Shown: piece by piece, positions 17,253-27,539 of the stretch
Layout: each line of letters begins with the position of its first letter
How positions within the stretch are numbered: position 1 is the stretch's first letter
From: Actinokineospora xionganensis
GTDB taxonomy: Bacteria > Actinomycetota > Actinomycetes > Mycobacteriales > Pseudonocardiaceae
Direction: 5' to 3'
Assembly (NCBI RefSeq): GCF_014323725.1
Contig: NZ_JABVED010000019.1
Span: 32,766-96,765 of the forward strand
Length of the DNA stretch: 64,000 nt
Notes under the pieces: model-generated
What the model was told of the DNA's origin: nothing
Seen by the model: only the letters and a program-made list of their open reading frames with translations
Databases searched by the model: none
Position numbers and translations under genes: made by a program

Positions 17253-18326
17253 TTAACCGACCACCCGGCCGCGCAGCACGATCCGCTTCGGGGAGCGCAG
17301 GACTTCCAGGTTCTTCCGGGGGTCTTCGTCGAAGGCGAGAAGGTCCGCGGCGGCGCCTTCGGTGAGGCCGGGCCAGCCCAGCCACGACCTTGCGCCCCAA
17401 GAGCCAGCCGCGATGGCTTGTTCGGTGGTCATACCCGCTTTGTGCAGGGCGATGATCTCGTCGACCAGCCTGCCGTGGGCGATTCCACCACCGGCGTCGG
17501 TGCCCGCGTAGACCTGGACGCCCGCCTCGACGGCCTCGGCGACCATGCCGGACGCGCGCGCGTGCAAGTCGAGCATGTGCTGGGCGTACTTCGGGTACTT
17601 GCCCGCGCCCGCCGCGATGCCGGGGAAGTTCTCGATGTTGATCAGGGTGGGGACCAGCGCCGTGCCGCGTTTCGCCATCTCGGTGATGACGTCGGTGGTG
17701 AGGCCGGTGCCGTGTTCGACGCAGTCGATCCCGGCGTTGATCAGGCCCGGCAGCGCGTCTTCGCCGAAGACGTGGGCGGTGACCCGGGCCCCCGCGGCGT
17801 GGGCGACCGAGATCGCCTCGGCCAGCACGTCGTCGGGCCAGAGAGGGGCCAGGTCGCCTTCGGCGCGGTCGATCCAGTCGCCGACGAGTTTGACCCAGCC
17901 GTCGCCGTAGTCGGCCTGCTCGGCCACGGCGGCCGGGAGTTGCTCCGGGTCGCCGACGTCGATGCCGAGGTGGGGGATGTAGCGCTTGGGGCGTGAGAGG
18001 TGCCTGCCCGCGCGGATGATGCGCGGCAGGTCCAGGCGCTCCTGCAGGGGCCGGGTGTCGATCGGGGCACCACAGTCGCGGATGAGCAGGGTGCCCGCGT
18101 CGCGGTCGGTTTCGGCCTGTTCGGCGGCGGTGTCGAGGTCGACGGGGCCGTGGGGGCCGATGCCGACGTGGCAGTGCGCGTCCACCAGACCAGGGACCAG
18201 GAAGCCGCCGTCGAAGACCGTTTCCGCACCCGGGACGGGCAGGGTGCGGACGCGGCCGTTGACGATCCAGATGTCTTGTTCGTCTTCGCCGGGCAGGATC
18301 ACCCCGCGCAGGTGCAGCGCCGTCAC
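17253..18326 (-). CDS. Amidohydrolase family protein
   Basis: A 357-residue metal-dependent hydrolase of the amidohydrolase superfamily. It shows the beta-sandwich N-terminus, the metal site HCH in GLVDAHCHVGIGPHG, RDCG, VKLVGDW (position of a carboxylated Lys or substrate contact), ARVTAHVFG and CVEHGTGL (His ligands), and AGTDAGGG (Asp). The C-terminus ADLLAFDEDPRKNLEVL is the usual cap strand region. The substrate is not evident. GTG start overlaps the ffh stop as GTGA. The same neighbour order is seen in M. tuberculosis (Rv2915c next to ffh). Confidence 0.88.
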   Translation of the reverse strand: MTALHLRGVILPGEDEQDIWIVNGRVRTLPVPGAETVFDGGFLVPGLVDAHCHVGIGPHGPVDLDTAAEQAETDRDAGTLLIRDCGAPIDTRPLQERLDLPRIIRAGRHLSRPKRYIPHLGIDVGDPEQLPAAVAEQADYGDGWVKLVGDWIDRAEGDLAPLWPDDVLAEAISVAHAAGARVTAHVFGEDALPGLINAGIDCVEHGTGLTTDVITEMAKRGTALVPTLINIENFPGIAAGAGKYPKYAQHMLDLHARASGMVAEAVEAGVQVYAGTDAGGGIAHGRLVDEIIALHKAGMTTEQAIAAGSWGARSWLGWPGLTEGAAADLLAFDEDPRKNLEVLRSPKRIVLRGRVVG

Positions 18327-19861
18327 TTGGTCTTGGGGAACTTCAGCTTCGACGGGTCGAAGCCGGGCGGCATCTGGTCGAGCCCGCCGAAACCGGGCGG
18401 CAGGCCGCCCTGCGGGCTCGGCGGCAGCTGCGTCAGGTCGGGCATTCCGCCGGGGAAGCCGGGCATGCCGCCGCGCATCTTGGGCGGGGTCGGGCCGCGG
18501 CCCTTCTTCCCCTTCTTCCCCTTTTTGCCCTTCCCGGCGGCGCGGCCGCCGGGCATGCCGAAGCGGCCCGCCATCTGCTGCATCATCTTCTTGGCGTCGT
18601 AGAAGCGGTTCACCAGGTCGTTGACCTCGCGGACCTGCACGCCGGAGCCCTTGGCGATGCGCAGTCGCCGGGACGCGTTGATGATCTTCGGGTCGTTGCG
18701 CTCGGCCGGGGTCATGCCGCGGATGATCGCCTGCAGCCGGTCGATGCTCTTCTCGTCGACCTGGGCCAGCGCGTCCTTCATCTGGCCCGCACCGGGAAGC
18801 ATGCCGAGCAGGTTGGCGATCGGGCCCATCTTGCGGACCGCGAGCATCTGCTCGAGGAAGTCCTCCAGCGTCAGCTCGCCGGTGCCGATCTTGGCCGCGG
18901 CCTTCTCGGCCTGCGCCTGGTCGAAGTGCTGCTCGGCCTGCTCGATGAGGGTGAGGACGTCGCCCATGCCGAGGATGCGCGAGGCCATCCGGTCGGGGTG
19001 GAAAGCGTCGAAGTCCTCGAGCTTCTCGCCGTTGGAGGCGAACATGATCGGCATGCCGGTCACTTCGCGGACCGACAGCGCGGCGCCGCCCCGGGCGTCG
19101 CCGTCGAGCTTGGTGAGGACCACACCGGTGAAGCCGACGCCGTCGCGGAACGCCTCGGCGGTGGTGACGGCGTCCTGGCCGATCATCGCGTCGACGACGA
19201 AGAGGACCTCTTCGGGGGACACGGCGGCGCGGATGTCCGACGCCTGGCGCATCAGCTCCTCGTCGACGCCGAGGCGGCCCGCGGTGTCGACGATGACGAC
19301 GTCGTGCTGGGCGCGGCGGGCCTCGTCGAGGCTGTCGCGGGCGACCTTGACCGGGTCGCCGACGCCGTTGCCGGGCTCGGGCGCGTAGACCGCGACACCG
19401 GCGCGCTCGGCGACGACCTGCAGCTGGGTGACGGCGTTGGGGCGCTGGAGGTCGCAGGCGACCAGCATCGGCGCGTGGCCTTGGCCCTTGAGCCAGCGGG
19501 CGAGCTTGCCCGCGAGGGTCGTCTTACCGGCACCCTGCAGACCCGCGAGCATGATCACGGTTGGCGGGGTCTTGGCCAGGTTGAGCCGCCGGGTCTCGCC
19601 GCCGAGGATGGCGACGAGTTCCTCGTTGACGATCTTGATGACCTGCTGGGCGGGGTTGAGCGCGCCGGAGACCTCGGCGCCCTTCGCCCGTTCCTTGATC
19701 TTCGCGATGAAGGTGCGCACGACCGGCAGCGCGACGTCGGCTTCCAGCAGCGCGATGCGGATCTCGCGCGCGGTCGCGTCGATGTCGGCGTCGGTGAGCC
19801 TGCCCTTGCCCCGCAAGTTCTGCAGGACGGATGTGAGCCGGTCGGAGAGTGTGTCGAACAC
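18323..19861 (-). CDS. ffh: Signal recognition particle protein Ffh
   Basis: GTPase of the signal recognition particle, which targets nascent membrane proteins to FtsY. The 512-residue protein has the N domain, G domain (GLQGAGKTTLAGKLA, DTAGR, TKLDGDARGGAA) and a methionine-rich M domain from about residue 330 that binds 4.5S RNA (MRLRIAKGSG-like block SRRLRIAKGSGVQVREVNDLV). The last 70 residues are Lys/Gly then Pro/Gly/Met-rich, an actinobacterial extension. The start codon is GTG at 19861. The SRP RNA gene is not in the window. The partner ftsY is at 30.3-31.8 kb. Confidence 0.97.
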   Translation of the reverse strand: MFDTLSDRLTSVLQNLRGKGRLTDADIDATAREIRIALLEADVALPVVRTFIAKIKERAKGAEVSGALNPAQQVIKIVNEELVAILGGETRRLNLAKTPPTVIMLAGLQGAGKTTLAGKLARWLKGQGHAPMLVACDLQRPNAVTQLQVVAERAGVAVYAPEPGNGVGDPVKVARDSLDEARRAQHDVVIVDTAGRLGVDEELMRQASDIRAAVSPEEVLFVVDAMIGQDAVTTAEAFRDGVGFTGVVLTKLDGDARGGAALSVREVTGMPIMFASNGEKLEDFDAFHPDRMASRILGMGDVLTLIEQAEQHFDQAQAEKAAAKIGTGELTLEDFLEQMLAVRKMGPIANLLGMLPGAGQMKDALAQVDEKSIDRLQAIIRGMTPAERNDPKIINASRRLRIAKGSGVQVREVNDLVNRFYDAKKMMQQMAGRFGMPGGRAAGKGKKGKKGKKGRGPTPPKMRGGMPGFPGGMPDLTQLPPSPQGGLPPGFGGLDQMPPGFDPSKLKFPKTK

Positions 19862-19971
19862 GAGTGTGGCGCTCCAGCCAATCAGGTCAACTCAGTCGGC
19901 AAGCGGGCCGAGTGCGAGCCCAGCCCCGACCGAGGGTAACTCGTCCGCCTCCCCGGAATTTTATCGGTGGT

Positions 19972-19999
19972 CACCTGCCTCGTAATGGCGAGGCAGGTG
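19972..19999. repeat. Perfect inverted repeat between divergent ffh and membrane-protein genes
   Basis: CACCTGCCTCG (19972-19982) and CGAGGCAGGTG (19989-19999) form a perfect 11-bp dyad with a 6-nt spacer. It lies 110 bp upstream of ffh and 88 bp upstream of the membrane-protein start, so it could be an operator serving either promoter or an RNA hairpin in a leader. The length and perfection argue against chance. Confidence 0.55.
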
Positions 20000-20087
20000 G
20001 GCGACCGTGGTCGGCTGACGTCACGGTCCCCTTAGGTGCCGATCCGTAGCGTCTGTCAAACCTGATCAACTCGCGTGGGGGGACACC

Positions 20088-22019
20088 ATGAGCGACCCGG
20101 AAGTCGGCACCAACAAGCTAGCGGCCCGGTTGACGGTCACCGCGGCCCTCTTACTCGGCATCAGCACCATCGTGCTGTTCACGGCTCTTCCCGGCCCCGG
20201 CGGGCGGTTCGCGCTGCTCGCCGTCGTCATCGTGCTCGGCGTCGCCGTCTTCGCTGCCGGGTCGCGCGCGTTCGGCCGGTTCGCGTACGCGGTCGGCCCG
20301 GCGGTGTGTCGCGGCATCGGCGGTGGGGCGATCGTGCTCGGCGCCTACTTGAGCGGACCGCTCTTAGTCCACGTCGTCGGTGAGACCTCGCTGGTCGTGT
20401 CCGTGCTACTGACCTTCCTGCCCGCGTTCCTCGCGCTTGTTGCCCTGGCTCTGAAAGGGGCGGACGCCGGCGTCGTGGGTGCGGCGGCCGTCGTCCCGAC
20501 AGTGCTGGTGCTGCTTCTGGCAGCAGGAGAAGCAGGCCCAGGAACGACCGCGCTGAGCCTGCTCGCGCTGGCGGTCGTGGCAGCCGTCATCGCCGTGCCC
20601 GCGCCGTCGTCGTGGAGCACGGCCGGGATCAGCGCGGGCTCGATCGCGGCCGCCGCCGCGATCGGTGGCGGCGCCACCCCGCTGGGCGCGGTCACCGGGC
20701 CGTCGGTCGTCGACGCGGTGCCCGAGCCCGCGATGCGAGTCCTCGTGATCGTGGCAGGCCTTGCCTTGATAGCCCTGTTCGGCGCGCTCGCGATGCTCCG
20801 CCGCGACACGGCGGGCGGAGTGCTCGTCGCGCTGGCTCTCGCCAGCCCCGTGCCGATGCTCGTCCACGACCAAATGGTTCCGGGCCACGTCGACTCGGCG
20901 TCGATCGCGATGGCCGCCGTGCCGCTGGCGGTGGTGATCGCCGTCGCCTGCGCCGTCACACTCGACGCGGCGCGGCAGTTCGCCGGGCGGCTGGCGGGGT
21001 GGCTGCGGCCGGGTGGGTCGACCACTGTCCCCGCACTGCTGTCGGTGGCGGGGTTGACAGCGGTCGTGTTCGCCGCACAGCCCCTGCCCTCGATGGTGGC
21101 GGATCACCGGCTGCAAGGCGCGATCGCGGTGGTGCTGCTCGCTTTCGCGGTGGCGTTGGCGCTCCGACTAACCGGCATGCCTGGTGCGGTCGTGGCCGTG
21201 GCCGCGCTGATCGGACTGCAGACGATGTCGCCGTGGCGGCGGCTGCTCGCGGGTCTGGTCGACAACGCGGGAGATCCGTTCGCGCACCTGAAGGTCATCG
21301 TCGGGGTCACGGTCGTGGCGGCGGTCGCCGTGAGCTGGCTGCTCGTGCGCAGGCACCGGCATGTGGGCGTGGTCGCGGCCGCCGCCTACCTGCTGGCCGG
21401 AACGCTCGCCGACCTCGTGCGGGCGAGCGCCTTGCTGGGCGGCTGGTCGGACCGGGAGGCCGTGTGGGTCACCACGACGATCGTGCCGCTGCTCGTCCTC
21501 GGCCTGCCCGCCGCGGTGGCGGCCTTGGTCGCCCGCGGCACCGCGACCCGGGTGTCGGGTCAGGCTGTCGCCGCGCTGATGCTGGCGATCGGCGGCTTCT
21601 CCTTGTTCAAGGCGCTGCTGCGGACGTTCTCCGGCGCGAACCCGGGAATGCCGACCGTCCTGACGCCGACCGATTTCACCGCGCTCACCTCACTGGACCA
21701 AGCGGGTGTCCCGGTCGCTTTTGGCGTCGCGGGGCTCCTCCTGTTGGCGGCTCTGGCGACCTTGTCCACCACGAGGCACCCGAACGCGGCCGTGACGGCG
21801 GCGGCGATGCTCTTCGTCGTGGGCGGCGCGCAGGTCGTGCTCGGAATCGCGCTGCAGGCAGGCGGCGGCGCGGCGTTCGACTTGGCGCAATGGATCGTGC
21901 TGGGTGTCAGCGCGGTGGGGACGGCCGCGGCGATCGTGGCCGTCCGTTCGACACCGTCCTATTTGGCCGCAGGGCAGGCCCGACCCCCAGGCGGGCCCCT
22001 CCCTGCGGCACAGACCTGA
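20088..22019 (+). CDS. Large polytopic membrane protein of unknown function
   Basis: A 643-residue protein composed almost entirely of hydrophobic helices (roughly 16-18 segments) joined by short loops, with a Pro-rich C-terminal tail (ARPPGGPLPAAQT). There is no ATP-binding motif, no transporter signature and no long soluble domain that I recognise. The ATG at 20088 follows GTGGGGGGACACC, a usable ribosome-binding stretch. It is read divergently from ffh and ends before a hairpin at 22044-22068. I cannot assign a function; an Ala/Val/Leu-rich actinobacterial integral membrane protein is all the sequence supports. Confidence 0.8.
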   Translation: MSDPEVGTNKLAARLTVTAALLLGISTIVLFTALPGPGGRFALLAVVIVLGVAVFAAGSRAFGRFAYAVGPAVCRGIGGGAIVLGAYLSGPLLVHVVGETSLVVSVLLTFLPAFLALVALALKGADAGVVGAAAVVPTVLVLLLAAGEAGPGTTALSLLALAVVAAVIAVPAPSSWSTAGISAGSIAAAAAIGGGATPLGAVTGPSVVDAVPEPAMRVLVIVAGLALIALFGALAMLRRDTAGGVLVALALASPVPMLVHDQMVPGHVDSASIAMAAVPLAVVIAVACAVTLDAARQFAGRLAGWLRPGGSTTVPALLSVAGLTAVVFAAQPLPSMVADHRLQGAIAVVLLAFAVALALRLTGMPGAVVAVAALIGLQTMSPWRRLLAGLVDNAGDPFAHLKVIVGVTVVAAVAVSWLLVRRHRHVGVVAAAAYLLAGTLADLVRASALLGGWSDREAVWVTTTIVPLLVLGLPAAVAALVARGTATRVSGQAVAALMLAIGGFSLFKALLRTFSGANPGMPTVLTPTDFTALTSLDQAGVPVAFGVAGLLLLAALATLSTTRHPNAAVTAAAMLFVVGGAQVVLGIALQAGGGAAFDLAQWIVLGVSAVGTAAAIVAVRSTPSYLAAGQARPPGGPLPAAQT

Positions 22020-22043
22020 CGGCCTGCTCGAACACGACGGGAC

Positions 22044-22068
22044 GAGGCCCGACCCCTCGACGGGCCTC
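22044..22068. terminator. Hairpin between convergent membrane-protein gene and glnD
   Basis: GAGGCCCG (22044-22051) and CGGGCCTC (22061-22068) form an 8-bp stem 25 nt after the membrane-protein stop. The two flanking genes converge, so it can serve both. A related GGCCCGACCCC stretch also lies just upstream inside the 3-prime end of the gene. Confidence 0.55.
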
Positions 22069-22197
22069 CTCCCTACGTCGCCCGGTGAGTGGGTGGGCCC
22101 TCCCCGGACCGCCCCTTCACCTGACAAGAAGAAGACTGTCAAGGATCGGCCGCCCGTCCCAGCGTGATCACCCGCGAGTAGGGATGAGTAGGTCTAC

Positions 22198-24579
22198 TTA
22201 TTTGCTGGCCCGCAAAACCGCGGACTCGACCACGTGCCGCCAGCCCGCGGCCCTGCCGGGGACGAAGCTGAAGGAGTCGACGGCCGAGCCGCCCATGGTC
22301 GCCACCCTGGCCCACAGCACGTCGATCCCGCAACGCTCCAAAGCGGACGCGACGCTGTGCAGCAGGCCGATCCGGTCGGCGGCGCGCAGTTCCAGGACGA
22401 CCGCGGCGCCGTCCTCGTCGCCCGCCTCGTGGTCGAACCACAGCACCCTGGGGTCGGGCGCGTCCTCGGCGCGGCCGCCGTAGTCGCGTTCCTTGGCGGC
22501 CAGTTTGTCCGCCAGGGGAAGGGATCCGGCTTCGGCGCGGAGGAACTGCTCGCGCAGCAGCGCCGGGTCCGGCATGGAGCCGAAGCGCGGCGTCACGGAG
22601 AACACGCCGACCGCGGCGCCCGCGTAGGTGACGAGCGACGCCGCGTGGACCTCGAGGAGGTTGAGGGCCAGCACACCGGCAGCCCGGGACAGCACGCCGG
22701 GACGGTTCTTCGCGGCGAGGGTGATGGTGGCGACGTTGTCGCTCGTGTCGACCAGGAAGTCCGCCTTGCCGGTGGCGTTGACCGCCTCGGCGAGTTCGGT
22801 CTGCGGGACGCTCAGCGGGATCGGGCCGGGCAGTTGCTCTCCGGCCATCGCGGCGCGGCAGCGGGTGACCAGATCCGTTGTGAGGGCGGCTTTCCAGTCC
22901 GTCCACACGCCGGGGCCGGTGGCCAGCGAGTCGGCCTCGGCGAGAGCGTGCAGCAGTTCCAACAGGACCGGGTCGCCGCCGAGGACGTCGACGACGCGCA
23001 GCACGGTGGCCTCGTCCTCGACGTCGCGGCGGGTCGCGGTGTGCGGCAGCAGCAGGTGGTGGCGCACCATCGCCGAGAGCGTGTCGACGTCCTGTTTGGA
23101 CAGTCCAAGGCGGGCGCCCACCTGGGTGGCCAGCGCGGCGCCGACGATCGAGTGGTCCTGGTCGCGCCCCTTGCCCAGGTCGTGCAGCAGCGCGCCGATG
23201 AGCAGCAGGTCCGGCCGGGAAACCCGGGTGACCAGGCGGGACGCGTTGACCGTCGTCTGCACCAGGTGACGGTCGACAGTCCAGATATGCGCGGCGTCGC
23301 GCGGGGGCAGGTCGCGCACGGCGCCCCACTCGGGGAACAGCCGGGCCCACAGGCCGGTGCGGTCGAGCGCCTCGACGACGTCGGTCAGCCCCTCCCCCGC
23401 GCCCAGCAGCGACACCAGGTCCTGGCGGACCTCGGCGGGCCACGGCGCGCGCGGTTCGGGCGCGTGGTCGCTCAGGCGCGACAGCGCGCCGGGGGCGATC
23501 GGGTGGCCGGTGCGGCCGGAGGCGGCGGCGACGCGCACCAGCAGCCCCGGGTCCTTGCCGGGGTCGGCGTCGCGGGCGAGCGCGACCTCGCTGCCGTGCA
23601 GCACGACGCCCTCGTCGAGTGGGCGGCGGTCGGGGCCGCGGCGGAGCAGGCCGAGGACCCGCTTGCCGTTGGCGGCGCCGGTGGAGCGCAGCGCGACGTC
23701 CATCGCGTAGGCGACGGAGCGGCCCGCGCCGGACAGGGCCCTGGCCAGCGCGAACCGGTCGGCCAGACCCAGTGCCGCGGCGATCTCGTCGCCGTCCTGA
23801 GGCTGCAGGATGTCGCGCGGACGGCCCGCGATGCGGCGCAACTCGGTTCGGGTGTCGAGCAGGAGGGTGTGGGCGGCGACGACGTCGGGGCCCGGTCTGT
23901 CGATCAGCTGGGCGAGCGAGAGGGCGTCGAGAATGCCCAGGTCACGCAGGCCACCGCGGCCGTATTTGAGGTCCGGTTCGACCCAGTGGGCGACCTCGCC
24001 CGCGCGGCGCCAGCGCTGCTTGACGGACTCGATCAGCTCGCCCAGCCGGTTGCGCACGCCGGTCCGCCACTGCTCGCGGGCGGACGTGGCCAGCCGGACG
24101 GTGACCTCGGCGTCGCCCGCGAGGTGGCGGGCGTCGAGCAGGCCCAGCGCGGTCCGCAGGTCGGCCTTGGCGACGTCTAGTGCCTCACCGACCGTGCGGA
24201 CGGAGTGGTCGAGGCCGACGCCGGAGTTCCACAGCGGGTACCAGAGGCGTTCGGCGATGGTGTCGACCGCCTTGCGGCCGTCGTGCACCAGCACGAGGTC
24301 GAGATCGGAGTACGGGACCAGCTCGCGCCTGCCCAGTCCGCCGACCGCCAGCAGCGCCACCCCGCCGCCGCGGCCACCGACGCCGGCCTGGGCGGCGGCG
24401 GCCGTCAGCCAGAACTCGTGCAGGTCGGTCAGCGCCTCGCGCAGCGTGTCCGGTGCGAGCCGGTGGCCCGACTGAGTCGACTGCCCAGACGGGCTGGCGG
24501 ACCTGGCACCCTGACCGAGAAGCCGGTCACGAGCGAGCACCAGGTCCGCCGCCGTCGGGGAACTTTCCCCCGTTGTCAT
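22198..24579 (-). CDS. glnD: PII nucleotidyltransferase/hydrolase GlnD
   Basis: GlnD senses glutamine and modifies or demodifies the PII protein (adenylylation rather than uridylylation in studied actinomycetes). The 793-residue protein has the nucleotidyltransferase motif GGLGRRELVPYSDLDLVLVHD (about 80-100), a GlnD-type helical linker with KYGRGGLRDL, the HD phosphohydrolase domain (LLHDLGKG, HHLLLPHTATRRD) and two C-terminal ACT domains (VATITLAAKNRPGVLSRAAGV and VVLELRAADRIGLLHSVASALE). It lies 3 nt after glnB in the amt-glnB-glnD operon, likely under GlnR control from the amt promoter. Confidence 0.95.
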   Translation of the reverse strand: MTTGESSPTAADLVLARDRLLGQGARSASPSGQSTQSGHRLAPDTLREALTDLHEFWLTAAAAQAGVGGRGGGVALLAVGGLGRRELVPYSDLDLVLVHDGRKAVDTIAERLWYPLWNSGVGLDHSVRTVGEALDVAKADLRTALGLLDARHLAGDAEVTVRLATSAREQWRTGVRNRLGELIESVKQRWRRAGEVAHWVEPDLKYGRGGLRDLGILDALSLAQLIDRPGPDVVAAHTLLLDTRTELRRIAGRPRDILQPQDGDEIAAALGLADRFALARALSGAGRSVAYAMDVALRSTGAANGKRVLGLLRRGPDRRPLDEGVVLHGSEVALARDADPGKDPGLLVRVAAASGRTGHPIAPGALSRLSDHAPEPRAPWPAEVRQDLVSLLGAGEGLTDVVEALDRTGLWARLFPEWGAVRDLPPRDAAHIWTVDRHLVQTTVNASRLVTRVSRPDLLLIGALLHDLGKGRDQDHSIVGAALATQVGARLGLSKQDVDTLSAMVRHHLLLPHTATRRDVEDEATVLRVVDVLGGDPVLLELLHALAEADSLATGPGVWTDWKAALTTDLVTRCRAAMAGEQLPGPIPLSVPQTELAEAVNATGKADFLVDTSDNVATITLAAKNRPGVLSRAAGVLALNLLEVHAASLVTYAGAAVGVFSVTPRFGSMPDPALLREQFLRAEAGSLPLADKLAAKERDYGGRAEDAPDPRVLWFDHEAGDEDGAAVVLELRAADRIGLLHSVASALERCGIDVLWARVATMGGSAVDSFSFVPGRAAGWRHVVESAVLRASK

Positions 24580-24582
24580 GAT

Positions 24583-26306
<1,724 letters not shown>

Positions 26307-26355
26307 ATCGTCCTCCCGTGAACCTGTTGATTGCCGGGAAGCATGGGTTTGTCCT

Positions 26356-26393
26356 GTTTCGCGGGATCGCTTACGACGTTTCGCCCACGTGAA
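26356..26393 (-). promoter_or_regulatory. GlnR-type operator upstream of amt
   Basis: Read on the minus strand: TTCAC-n6-GAAAC-n6-AGCGA-n6-GAAAC. The two GAAAC half-sites (plus-strand GTTTC at 26378-26382 and 26356-26360) are exactly 22 bp apart and the first a-site fits gTnAC at its three conserved positions, the layout of the actinomycete GlnR double box. The second a-site is poor. A further GAAAC-n6-GTAAC pair lies at 26410-26425. The position upstream of amt-glnB-glnD supports nitrogen control; binding is not shown. Confidence 0.7.
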
Positions 26394-26479
26394 CTGTCGG
26401 CCTGGTCGTGTTACGGACAAGTTTCCTCTACGGGCTGTATTCGATCGACTACCGAATCGTGTCGGTAACGTGATCCGCT

Positions 26480-27052
26480 GTGGACGCTGCCCCGATCTCG
26501 CTCATCCAAGACGCCGGGTGGCTCTCCGCGCAGATCGCACTGGCGTCGCGGCGATACCGGACCCGCGACGAGGCGGTGCTGGGAGTGCTGTGGTGGTACT
26601 CCGCCAGCCTGGTCCTGCTGGGGCCGGTCGTGGAGTCGTCGGCGGATCCCGCTTCGGTGACGCTGATGGTGGAGCCGGACGGGCGCGTGCTCTCGGCGAC
26701 CGCGTCGGCTTTGTGCCGGGATCCGGGGCCGCGGTTGCGGGAGGTCATCGCGGCGTCCGTGGATTCCCTGGCGGGATCGACCGGGGCGTCGGAGCGGGCG
26801 CTGTGGGCGATCACGACGGACTCGTTGGCGAACCGGGTGCTGTGGGCGAGCGGGCGACCGGCGGACGCGGTCGCGCTGGCGCGGGCGGTCGGGCCGGAGC
26901 TGCCGGTGCCGCGGTTCGTGGAGGTCGGCGGCCGCACCGTGGTGCGGAGGGCGTCGTGTTGCCTTGTTTACCAGACGCCGGGCGCGGACAAGTGCGTCAG
27001 CTGTCCACGACAGACCCCGGCCGAGCGGGACAGGCGGCTCGGCATGATCTAG
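26480..27052 (+). CDS. FhuF-like (2Fe-2S)-binding protein
   Basis: A 190-residue protein whose C-terminus has the FhuF-type cysteine motif CC-x10-C-x2-C (RRASCCLVYQTPGADKCVSCPRQ), which binds a 2Fe-2S cluster in ferric-siderophore reductases. The N-terminal part (SAQIALASRRYRTRDEAVLGVLWWYSASLVLLGP) matches the helical FhuF-like fold. Probable role: cytosolic reductive release of iron from siderophores. GTG start at 26480 without a strong ribosome-binding site; it is divergent from amt. No siderophore transport genes are adjacent. Confidence 0.82.
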   Translation: MDAAPISLIQDAGWLSAQIALASRRYRTRDEAVLGVLWWYSASLVLLGPVVESSADPASVTLMVEPDGRVLSATASALCRDPGPRLREVIAASVDSLAGSTGASERALWAITTDSLANRVLWASGRPADAVALARAVGPELPVPRFVEVGGRTVVRRASCCLVYQTPGADKCVSCPRQTPAERDRRLGMI

Positions 27053-27079
27053 CCGCAGCCTTGAGACATGCTGTGAGCC

Positions 27080-27349
27080 ATGCGACTGCACATAAGCATC
27101 GATGACGGTGTCATCGAGGAACTCGACAAACGGGTCGGCGCCCGTCAGCGCAACGAGTTCATCGAACGGGCGGTCCGTCAAGCCCTCGGCGATCTCCAGC
27201 GAGCAGAGACCCTTGAGCAGGCGCTCGGATCGATCGAAGACCCTGGCCCCCAGTGGGGTGACGATCCCGCCGGATGGGTTCGCAATCAGCGCACCGACAG
27301 GGCAGCGGGCGGTCAGGCTGCGCCAACCTCATCGACATCACCGTCCTGA
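27080..27349 (+). CDS. Ribbon-helix-helix antitoxin-like protein without intact toxin
   Basis: An 89-residue protein beginning MRLHISIDDGVIEELDKRVGARQRNEFIERAVRQAL, the beta-strand and two helices of a ribbon-helix-helix (Arc/CopG) DNA-binding domain. The following GSIEDPGPQWGDDPAGWVRNQR matches the toxin-binding tail of VapB-type antitoxins. A VapC toxin would normally follow; instead the next 190 bp contain no intact frame. It starts 27 bp after the FhuF-like gene. The last dozen residues (GGQAAPTSSTSPS) probably come from read-through into decayed sequence. Confidence 0.7.
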   Translation: MRLHISIDDGVIEELDKRVGARQRNEFIERAVRQALGDLQRAETLEQALGSIEDPGPQWGDDPAGWVRNQRTDRAAGGQAAPTSSTSPS

Positions 27350-27539
27350 TCCTCGTAGAGATCGCCCGGATGCTGATCGACTGCGCGAGCTGATCTCCTC
27401 GCGGGGGCTCGTTACCGCCGCGATCAAAGTAGACGAGACGACCGAATGGGACCGAGTCCGCGCGTCTGTCGCGAAACGCCGAGTTCGCCGGACCTGGCAA
27501 CGGGATTCGAGGCTCGTGAAAGCCGATGACACGGGTCGG
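27350..27539 (+). pseudogene. Decayed segment after the antitoxin, possible toxin remnant
   Basis: No intact gene spans this 190-bp stretch. One forward frame gives ANLIDITVLILVEI around 27325-27370, faintly like the LIDTSVLI start of PIN-domain toxins; another gives LRELISSRGLVTAAIKVDETTEWDRVRASVAKRR. The pieces lie in different frames, consistent with a deleted or scrambled toxin gene. This reading is tentative. Confidence 0.3.

Noticed and set aside
22234..24180. A 648-codon forward frame opposite glnD
   Set aside because: Antisense to the conserved HD and ACT domains of glnD; no recognisable protein features.
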